Part shown: in pieces, positions 1 to 5,122 of the stretch
Numbering within the stretch: the first letter of the stretch is position 1
Layout of the letters: each line of letters begins with the position of its first letter
Assembly: GCA_030681635.1 (NCBI GenBank)
Contig: JAUXRT010000142.1
Span: forward strand, 1 to 6,368
Length of the DNA: 6,368 nt
Reading direction: 5' to 3'
From: Reyranella sp.
GTDB lineage: Bacteria > Pseudomonadota > Alphaproteobacteria > Reyranellales > Reyranellaceae
Made by a program: the position numbers and the translations under genes
The notes under the pieces: model-generated
What the model saw: only the letters and a program-made list of their open reading frames with translations
Told to the model about the DNA's origin: nothing
The model's database searches: none

Positions 1-39
1 CGAGGGAGTCCGAGGCGATCCATCTCGATCGGAAAGACA

Positions 40-639
40 CTACGACTTGGGCGGCGGGCCCCAGAGACGCTCCAGCCGGCGGTCGCGGCCGCAGCTCCAG
101 CGGTAGTAGGTGTAGCTCGTCGCGTTCTTGCGATAGTAGTCCTGGTGATAGGCCTCGGCTGGGTAGAACTTCGCCGCCGGCAGGATCTCGGTGACGATGC
201 GCCCGGGCAGCTTGCCCGACTTTTCCAGGGCTGCCTTGGAAGCTTCGGCCGCCGCGCGCTGGCTGTCGTCGAGGACGAAGATGGCCGAACGGTATTGCGG
301 GCCCTTGTCGCAGAACTGGCCGGAGGCATCGAGCGGATCGATGTTGCGCCAGAACACTTCCAGCAGTTGCTGATAGCTGACGCGTGCCGGATCGTAGTCG
401 ACCTGCAGCGCTTCGTAATGGCCGGTGCGGCCGGAGGTCACCTGCTCGTAGGTCGGATCGGCCTTGGTGCCGCCGATGTAGCCCGAGGTCGTCGCGAGCA
501 CGCCGTCGAGCTTGTCGAACGGCGGTTCCATGCACCAGAAGCAGCCGCCGGCGAAGATCGCGACGGCGCGGGTCTGCGCATTGGCCGGTACCAGTGCCAG
601 CAAGGTCAGCAGCGAGGCGAGGAGGGCGAGCTTCTTCAT
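40..639 (-). CDS. msrA: Peptide-methionine (S)-S-oxide reductase MsrA, exported
   Basis: MsrA reduces the S epimer of methionine sulfoxide in damaged proteins. The 199-residue product has a Sec-type signal peptide: KK at residues 2-3, a leucine-rich core (about 4-17) and a probable cleavage site after Ala-Asn-Ala (19-21). The mature protein opens with the MsrA active site GCFWC (residues 32-36), so Cys33 should be the catalytic cysteine and the following Glu38 is also conserved. Further family marks are GxxGHYEALQV around 70-80, a GPQYRSAIF segment (113-121) and the C-terminal YYRWSCGRDRRL tail, where Cys183 is a likely resolving cysteine. Cys110 is another candidate. Length fits the family plus a signal peptide. 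The ATG overlaps the msrB stop as ATGA, so the two genes form an operon and are probably translationally coupled. The signal peptide implies a periplasmic location. The family call is secure; the location is inferred. Confidence 0.96.
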   Translation of the reverse strand: MKKLALLASLLTLLALVPANAQTRAVAIFAGGCFWCMEPPFDKLDGVLATTSGYIGGTKADPTYEQVTSGRTGHYEALQVDYDPARVSYQQLLEVFWRNIDPLDASGQFCDKGPQYRSAIFVLDDSQRAAAEASKAALEKSGKLPGRIVTEILPAAKFYPAEAYHQDYYRKNATSYTYYRWSCGRDRRLERLWGPPPKS

Positions 640-1133
640 GCGCCTGATCCGGTCGGCTTAAAAATCATCGCCACGCCGTTCATGCAGTAGCGCAGGCCGG
701 TGGGCTTGGGCCCGTCCTTGAAGACGTGGCCGAGATGGCCGCCGCAGCGTCGGCAATGGACTTCGGTCTGGGACATGAACAAGAACCCCGACTCCTGCTT
801 GGTGCCGACCGCCTTGTCGAGCGGCTGCCAGAAGCTCGGCCAGCCGGTGCCGCTGTCGAACTTGGTGGTCGAGGAGAACAGCGCCAGGTCGCAGCCGGCG
901 CAGCAGAAGGTGCCGGCACGCTTCTCGCGGTCGAGCGGACTGGTGCCGGCGCGCTCGGTGCCGGCTTTTCGCAGGACGGCATATTGTTCCGGAGTGAGCA
1001 GGCGCCGCCATTCGCCATCGCTGCGCGTGATCTCGAAGGCCGGCGTCTGTGCAGGCGCGGCTTTGCTGCCGAAACCGAAGGCCATGAGGGTGGTGCTCCC
1101 CAGGAGGAAATGTCGTCGATCGATCGGGTTCAT
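636..1133 (-). CDS. msrB: Peptide-methionine (R)-S-oxide reductase MsrB with Tat-like signal
   Basis: MsrB reduces the R epimer of methionine sulfoxide, complementing MsrA. With the start at 1133 the protein has 165 residues. It begins MNPIDRRHFLLG, a twin-arginine-like motif (Arg6-Arg7) followed by a hydrophobic stretch and an Ala-Pro-Ala site near residue 28. The catalytic domain has the two structural zinc CxxC pairs (Cys78/Cys81 and Cys127/Cys130), the GTGWPSFW motif (95-102), GGHLGHVF (131-138) and the catalytic Cys150 in RYCMNG. The frame stays open to an ATG at 1196, but that start would bury the signal sequence behind 21 extra residues, so 1133 is preferred. A purine-rich GAGG lies just before this ATG. 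First gene of the msrB-msrA operon, divergent from the dehydrogenase gene. Enzyme identity is secure; Tat rather than Sec export is inferred from the motif, which matches the SRRxFLK consensus only in part. Confidence 0.95.
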   Translation of the reverse strand: MNPIDRRHFLLGSTTLMAFGFGSKAAPAQTPAFEITRSDGEWRRLLTPEQYAVLRKAGTERAGTSPLDREKRAGTFCCAGCDLALFSSTTKFDSGTGWPSFWQPLDKAVGTKQESGFLFMSQTEVHCRRCGGHLGHVFKDGPKPTGLRYCMNGVAMIFKPTGSGA

Positions 1134-1238
1134 GGCCTCGCTCTTAGCGCCGGACGCGGGCCGGAAGTAAGGCGATCCGCCATCACCGATGGTCACTTTG
1201 TCGTGCGGCCGCCGCGGCCCGGGGCTAAACTCGCCGCC
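1134..1238. promoter_or_regulatory. Divergent intergenic region between msrB and the dehydrogenase gene
   Basis: This 105-nt gap separates two divergently transcribed units, so it should hold promoters for both. It contains a small inverted repeat, CCATC/GATGG, at 1180-1192 with a 3-nt centre, and a GC-only repeat GGCCG/CGGCC at 1207-1219. On the plus strand TAAACT (1226-1231) resembles a -10 element and lies seven bases before the dehydrogenase ATG, with no convincing -35 at standard spacing. No strong sigma-70-type promoter could be picked by eye on either strand, so the assignment rests mainly on gene arrangement. Confidence 0.45.
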
Positions 1239-2000
1239 ATGAAGCTCAAGGATCAGGTCGCCATCGTCACGGGTGCGGCTTCCGGCATCGGCGCCGCCTC
1301 GGCCCGCCTGTTCGCAGCCGAGGGCGCGAAGCTGGTGTTGGTCGACCAGGATACGGTCGGCCTGGGGCAGGTCGCGGCCGACATCGAGGCAAAAGGCGGC
1401 CGCGCCCTCACCATCCCCGCCGATGTGAGCTCAGACCAGCAGGCGCGCGAAGGCGTGGCCAGTGTCCTGGAGAAATGGGGCCGCATCGATGTGCTGCTGA
1501 CGGCAGCAGGCGCCTCGACCGGCGGCACCGTCGACACGATCGAGGAGGGGGCGTGGGACCGCACCTTCGCCATCAACGTCAAGGGCACCTATCTCTGGAT
1601 CCACTACGCGATCGCCCCGATGATCGCCGCCAAGTCCGGGGCCATCGTCACCATCGGCTCGCAGCTCGCGCAATCGAGCCCGGGAAAGAACGCAGCCTAC
1701 ATCGCCTCCAAGGGCGCCATTGCGTCGCTCACCAAGACCATGGCCGTCGACCATGCGGCCCAGGGCATCCGCGTCAACGCGCTGATGCCCGGCGTCATTG
1801 ACACGCCCATGCCGGCCAAGTCGCTAAAACGCTATGCCGATCCCGAGGCAATGCGGGCCTTCTGGAAACTGCGCCATCCCATGGGACGCATCGGCCAGCC
1901 CGAGGAAGTGGCCAAGGCCGCGCTGTTCCTGGCCTGCGACGACTCCTCCTTCGTCACCGGCACGCTGCTGTTCGTCGACGGCGGCTGGACGGCGCATTAA
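1239..2000 (+). CDS. SDR family NAD(P)-dependent oxidoreductase
   Basis: A 253-residue classical short-chain dehydrogenase/reductase that interconverts an alcohol and a ketone on an unknown substrate. The Rossmann cofactor motif TGAASGIG is at residues 11-18. Asp36 at the end of beta strand 2 (LVLVDQD) is the usual mark of NAD(H) preference over NADP(H). The structural NNAG motif appears as TAAG (88-91). The catalytic tetrad is complete: Asn113, Ser141, Tyr154 and Lys158 (YIASK). The C-terminal PEEVAKAALFLACDDSSFVTGTLLFVDGG block is typical of FabG-like SDRs. The frame is open well upstream, but homology begins only at the ATG at 1239 (MKLKDQVAIVTG), so that start is used. No clear Shine-Dalgarno precedes it. 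First gene of a three-gene operon: its TAA is one base before the TTG start of the oxygenase gene. The substrate cannot be told from sequence; FabG-like names for it would be over-annotation. Confidence 0.95.
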   Translation: MKLKDQVAIVTGAASGIGAASARLFAAEGAKLVLVDQDTVGLGQVAADIEAKGGRALTIPADVSSDQQAREGVASVLEKWGRIDVLLTAAGASTGGTVDTIEEGAWDRTFAINVKGTYLWIHYAIAPMIAAKSGAIVTIGSQLAQSSPGKNAAYIASKGAIASLTKTMAVDHAAQGIRVNALMPGVIDTPMPAKSLKRYADPEAMRAFWKLRHPMGRIGQPEEVAKAALFLACDDSSFVTGTLLFVDGGWTAH

Positions 2001-2001
2001 A

Positions 2002-2829
2002 TTGGGCAAGAAACTCACCGACGCGCAGATCACGCAGTACGAGCGCGACGGCTATGTCTGCCCGGTCGATGCCTTTCCGGCCGAGCAGATGCGGGTGTGG
2101 CACGAGAGGCTCGAGGCATTCGAGCGCGCCGAGGGCCAGAAGATGACGCGCGGCCATAACTTCAAGCCGCACCTTCTTTTCCCCTGGGTCGACGAGATCG
2201 TGCATGCACCGGCGGTGCTCGACGCGATCGAGGATCTGATCGGGCCGGATATCCGGCTGTTTCACCTCACGGTGTGGCCGAAGGACCCTGGGTCGGGCGC
2301 CTATGTGAGTTGGCACCAGGACGCGACCTACTTCGCGCTCGATCCGATCTGTCACGTGACGGCGTGGGTCGCGCTCACCGATGCGCCGGTCGAGTCGGGT
2401 TGCATGGAAGTGGTGCCGGGCTCGCACAAGCTCGGTCAGATGCGTCACGCCGAAATGCAGGATCCGGAGAATCTGCTGTCGCGCGGCCAGGCGCTGGCCG
2501 TCGACGTCGATCGCACCAGGACCGCGTTCATGCCGGTGAAGGCGGGGCAGTTCTCGCTGCACCACACGCATCTCGTGCACAATTCGCGGCCCAACCGCTC
2601 GAACGACCGCCGGATCGGCCTCGGCATCAGCTACATCCCGACGCATGCGCGCTGCACGGCCAGGAACCGCGTGACGGCGATGCTGGTGCGCGGCCAGGAC
2701 AGATACGGAAATTTCGACGAGGAGCGCCGGCCGACAGCCGAAGCCGGCCCCGAGGAGCGTGCTTTCCACGCCGATGCCGTGGCGCGTTTCCGCGCCATGA
2801 ACGCCAGTCTCAACATTGCCGCCGAGTGA
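2002..2829 (+). CDS. Phytanoyl-CoA dioxygenase (PhyH) family Fe(II)/2-oxoglutarate oxygenase
   Basis: Predicted non-haem iron oxygenase that would couple oxidation of a small molecule to decarboxylation of 2-oxoglutarate. With a TTG start at 2002 the product has 275 residues. The N-terminal LTDAQITQYERDGYVCP segment is typical of the PhyH family and would be lost if the first internal ATG (codon 30) were used; this decides for TTG. The iron triad is visible: His105 and Asp107 in SWHQDATYF, and distal His193 in the LVHNSRPNRS stretch, followed by Arg203/Arg204, one of which should bind the 2-oxoglutarate carboxylate. VESGCMEVVPGSHKLG (130-145) is another family block. It starts one base after the dehydrogenase stop and ends 3 nt before the deacetylase-like gene, so it is the middle gene of an operon. 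Relatives hydroxylate diverse substrates (phytanoyl-CoA, ectoine, halogenated or phosphonate compounds), so the substrate stays open. Confidence 0.92.
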   Translation: MGKKLTDAQITQYERDGYVCPVDAFPAEQMRVWHERLEAFERAEGQKMTRGHNFKPHLLFPWVDEIVHAPAVLDAIEDLIGPDIRLFHLTVWPKDPGSGAYVSWHQDATYFALDPICHVTAWVALTDAPVESGCMEVVPGSHKLGQMRHAEMQDPENLLSRGQALAVDVDRTRTAFMPVKAGQFSLHHTHLVHNSRPNRSNDRRIGLGISYIPTHARCTARNRVTAMLVRGQDRYGNFDEERRPTAEAGPEERAFHADAVARFRAMNASLNIAAE

Positions 2830-2832
2830 CGC

Positions 2833-3747
2833 ATGCACACCATCCGCCTCCCGTACCACGGCCGCTACGCCTATTCGCCGATCACCGAGCGCAAGGACTA
2901 TTCGTGGCCGGAGGGCAAGCGGCTGGCGGTCTATCTCGGCCTCAACATTGAGCATTTTGCCTTTGGCGTCGGCGACGGCCATCTGCTCACCGTCGCCGGC
3001 ACGCCACCCGATCCGCGCACCTTCGCGTGGCGGGATTACGGCAACCGGGTCGGCGTCTGGCGCTGCCTCGAACTGTTCGACGAGCTCAATCTGCCGGCCG
3101 CGCATCTCATCAACACCACCGTGTTCGACTACGCGCCGCAGATCGTCGATGCCCTCAAGGCCCGTGGTGACGAATTCATCGGCCATGGCCGCACCAACGC
3201 CGAGCGTCATGGCCATATGTGGGAGGCTGACGAGAAGCGCTTCCTGGAAGAGGTGCGCGACGCCATCGAGAAGGCTTCCGGCAAGCGACCGCGCGGCTGG
3301 ATGGCGCCGTGGATGGCGTCGACCCATCACACGCCCGATCTTTTGAAGGAGACGGGCTTCGACTTCCTGATGGATTGGCCGGCCGACGACCAGCCGCTGT
3401 GGATGAAAACCCGCTCGGGTCCGCTGATGAGCGTGCCCTATCCGATCGAGATCAACGACAGCCCGCAGGTCCTGGTCCGCCACCACACGCCCGAGCAGTT
3501 CCGCGACTTCATCATCGGCCAGTTCGAGGAGCTGCTGCGCCAGTCGGCGAAGCAGCCGCTGGTCTGCGGTATTGCGCTCCACACCATGATCGTGGGTCAG
3601 CCCTATCGCCTGCGCATGCTGCGCGAGGCGCTGCAGCACATCGTGAACCATCCGCAGAAGGACAAGGTCTGGTTCACGCGGCCCGGCGCCATCTACGACC
3701 ATTGCGCAGCGCTGCCCAAGGGAACAATGATCCCGCCGCCGGCATAG
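2833..3747 (+). CDS. PuuE-like polysaccharide deacetylase superfamily protein
   Basis: A 304-residue member of the NodB-homology (CE4) superfamily, closest in appearance to the PuuE allantoinase-like branch rather than true sugar deacetylases. Supporting segments are WPEGKRLAVYLGLNIEHF (25-42), GVWRCLELFDELNLPAAHLIN (74-94), FIGHGRTNAE (115-124), RGWMAPW (154-160), FLMDWPADDQPLW (178-190) and the late ALHTMIVGQPYRL (248-260). The classical TFDDG metal motif is absent, with LNIEHF in its place, and the HxxxH motif reads HGRTN, so the usual zinc triad is not intact. Characterised PuuE allantoinase is also known as a metal-independent member. A hydrolase of a C-N bond, such as a cyclic amide or ureide, is therefore a reasonable inference, but allantoin itself is not shown and no other purine-degradation gene lies in the window. 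Start ATG lies 3 nt after the oxygenase stop. Last gene of the operon. Confidence 0.9.
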   Translation: MHTIRLPYHGRYAYSPITERKDYSWPEGKRLAVYLGLNIEHFAFGVGDGHLLTVAGTPPDPRTFAWRDYGNRVGVWRCLELFDELNLPAAHLINTTVFDYAPQIVDALKARGDEFIGHGRTNAERHGHMWEADEKRFLEEVRDAIEKASGKRPRGWMAPWMASTHHTPDLLKETGFDFLMDWPADDQPLWMKTRSGPLMSVPYPIEINDSPQVLVRHHTPEQFRDFIIGQFEELLRQSAKQPLVCGIALHTMIVGQPYRLRMLREALQHIVNHPQKDKVWFTRPGAIYDHCAALPKGTMIPPPA

Positions 3748-3755
3748 TCCGATGA

Positions 3756-3772
3756 GCGCGCGGGACGCGCGC
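3756..3772. terminator. GC-rich hairpin in convergent gap, possible bidirectional terminator
   Basis: The 36-nt gap between the two convergent stop codons holds a perfect 7-bp stem, GCGCGCG (3756-3762) with CGCGCGC (3766-3772), around a GGA loop. No T-run follows on either strand, so it is not a canonical intrinsic terminator. Its place between convergent operons and its very stable stem suggest that it helps to end or protect transcripts, but a chance GC repeat in a GC-rich genome is possible. Confidence 0.35.
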
Positions 3773-3783
3773 GGTCCAAAAGA

Positions 3784-4338
3784 CTAGGCCGTCTTCTCGA
3801 CAACCCCGATATAGGGCAGGCCGCGGAAGCGGTGCGCCCAGTCGAGCCCGTAGCCGACAAGAAATTCGTCGCCGGCATGGAAGCCGACGAAATCGGCCTC
3901 CAGCGTCGTGCGCCGCTTCGCCGGCTTGTCGAGCAGCGTGCAGACCCAGACCCGGCGTGCGCCGCGCTCGGCCAGGAGCTTCTTGGCAAAGCTGAGCGTG
4001 AAGCCCGATTCCAGGATGTCGTCGACCAGCAGGACATCGCGATTGCGCACGTCGTCGACGATGTCGCGCACGATACGCACGTTGCCGCTGGTCTCGGTGC
4101 CGCTGCCGTAGCTGGAGAGGGTGAGGAAATCCATCGACCAGTCGGCGCCGGCCAGGCTGAGGGCGCGGATGAGGTCGGCGGCGAACACGAAGCTGCCCTT
4201 CAGCACCGACACCACCAGCGTGTCGGCTGGGAGTTTGACGGAGAGTTCGCCCGCCATGACATCGACGCGGGCGGCGATCTCGGCGGCGGAAAAGCGGATC
4301 GAGACGGTGGGGCGGTTGGGCATGGCGGACTCAGTCAT
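3784..4338 (-). CDS. hpt: Hypoxanthine phosphoribosyltransferase
   Basis: Purine salvage enzyme of the cytoplasm that joins hypoxanthine (and often guanine) to PRPP to give IMP or GMP. The 184-residue product matches the usual bacterial Hpt length. The PRPP-binding loop is clear at residues 101-114 (DVLLVDDILESGFT), with the acidic pair Asp106-Asp107. The LKGSF loop is at 46-50, the flexible-loop Ser-Tyr in SSYGSGTETSG at 76-85, the purine-contacting lysine region LLDKPAKR at 136-142, and the C-terminal FLVGYGLDWAHRFRGLPYIG (159-178) is typical. The ATG at 4338 overlaps the upstream stop as ATGA, arguing for translational coupling. An in-frame ATG five codons later (Met6) has no better ribosome site. 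It follows the zinc-ribbon protein gene in one operon and converges with the PuuE-like gene. Confidence 0.95.
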   Translation of the reverse strand: MTESAMPNRPTVSIRFSAAEIAARVDVMAGELSVKLPADTLVVSVLKGSFVFAADLIRALSLAGADWSMDFLTLSSYGSGTETSGNVRIVRDIVDDVRNRDVLLVDDILESGFTLSFAKKLLAERGARRVWVCTLLDKPAKRRTTLEADFVGFHAGDEFLVGYGLDWAHRFRGLPYIGVVEKTA

Positions 4339-5027
4339 TCGACGGTGGGCACGATTTCGGTGGTGCCGGAAGGCGGCTCGTCGAGCGTCGGGCGAAAGGT
4401 TACCCTGGCGCCCGGCCCGATCGGACCGTGGACCAACGGGTAGGCGCGCTCGCCCAGCACGTCGCTGTCCTTCCGGAAGGTTAGTTTCAGCCGGCTGCTC
4501 GACCCCGGCGCGCGGCCGGTGTTGACGACGTCACCCTGCACGACGTAGCGGCCATCGACCAGTTCGACCTTGGTGGTGTCGAGATCGATCTCGAGACGCG
4601 CCTGGTTGGCCGGGGCGGGACGGCCCGTCGACGTCGGGGCCCCGAACAGCGCGCGGAGCGTGTCGAGGCTGAGAATCGACTGCCAGTGGGGCGACAGCCG
4701 TCCCCTGATCTCGTCCCGTCCGGCAAAGGCCGCGGCGCCGAGCACGACGACCAGGACGGCAGCCCCCATCAACCATCGGCCCCTGTGGCTCCTCGGCTGC
4801 GGCCGCGTGAGCGCCGGCAGGCCAGCGCCCGGAGCCTGGGGCCGGATCACGAAATCCGGCACGGATTGCGCCCGCGGCGTGGAGTCCGGGAGAACCGCTG
4901 ACGCCGCCTCGGGCTTCGCGAACCAGCGATGGCTGCATCGGGCGCACTGGACGGTGCGTCCGCCCTGACCGAGCGCCGCCGGATCGACGGCGTACCGGGC
5001 TCCGCAGTTTGAACAAAGGACGTGCAT
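4335..5027 (-). CDS. MJ0042-type zinc-ribbon protein with one membrane segment and DUF3426-like C-terminal domain
   Basis: A 230-residue protein of unknown exact role. The N-terminus is a zinc ribbon of the MJ0042 type, with CxxC pairs Cys5/Cys8 and Cys28/Cys31 and the typical GARYAVDPAALG and CSHRWF surroundings. A proline-rich linker (about 45-80) leads to one transmembrane helix (about 85-103, WLMGAAVLVVVLGAAAFAG) preceded by basic residues, so the zinc ribbon should be cytoplasmic and the rest periplasmic. The C-terminal part (about 140-228) has the LEIDLDTTKVELVDGRYVVQ and VVNTG features of the DUF3426 Ig-like fold. In many alphaproteobacteria this gene lies beside ftsE, ftsX and hpt, which suggests an envelope or cell-division context (from memory, not checked). 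Here only hpt is adjacent. Start ATG at 5027 puts the zinc ribbon right at the N-terminus, as expected. Confidence 0.88.
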   Translation of the reverse strand: MHVLCSNCGARYAVDPAALGQGGRTVQCARCSHRWFAKPEAASAVLPDSTPRAQSVPDFVIRPQAPGAGLPALTRPQPRSHRGRWLMGAAVLVVVLGAAAFAGRDEIRGRLSPHWQSILSLDTLRALFGAPTSTGRPAPANQARLEIDLDTTKVELVDGRYVVQGDVVNTGRAPGSSSRLKLTFRKDSDVLGERAYPLVHGPIGPGARVTFRPTLDEPPSGTTEIVPTVE

Positions 5028-5122
5028 GATGAGTGGGGAAGTTCCCCTAGATGTGCTTGCGGGCGGACGTTAGGCCACTAAAACTGGCCTTACAAGCAAC
5101 ACCGGACGTGCCTCCGCCCTTC
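5028..5122. promoter_or_regulatory. Divergent promoter region with three inverted repeats
   Basis: The region lies between the divergent zinc-ribbon and plsC starts. Three dyads are visible: GGGGAA-G-TTCCCC at 5035-5047; AGGCCA-N7-TGGCCT at 5072-5090; and outer arms TGCTTG (5054-5059) with CAAGCA (5093-5098) that enclose the second dyad. On the minus strand TTGTAA (complement of 5090-5095) and TAACGT (complement of 5067-5072) are 17 bases apart and could be a weak sigma-70-like promoter for the zinc-ribbon/hpt operon. Its spacer is the dyad core itself. The repeats are seen directly; promoter and operator functions are inferred. Confidence 0.4.

Noticed and set aside
145..690. A 181-codon open frame on the plus strand opposite msrA
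   Set aside because: It is antisense to a gene with intact catalytic motifs and a signal peptide; its composition is that of a shadow frame.
1179..1193. CCATC/GATGG inverted repeat between msrB and the dehydrogenase as an operator
   Set aside because: Five-base arms with a 3-nt loop are common by chance at this GC content, and there is no second copy in the window.
726..1238. In-frame extension upstream of the dehydrogenase that would make a 424-residue protein
   Set aside because: The extension runs antisense through msrB, has no domain features, and SDR homology starts exactly at the ATG at 1239.
1954..3702. A 582-codon open frame on the minus strand, antisense to the oxygenase and PuuE-like genes
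   Set aside because: It has no recognisable domain, is rich in Arg, His, Asp and Gly from reverse-reading GC-rich codons, and overlaps two genes with clear family motifs. It is a shadow frame.
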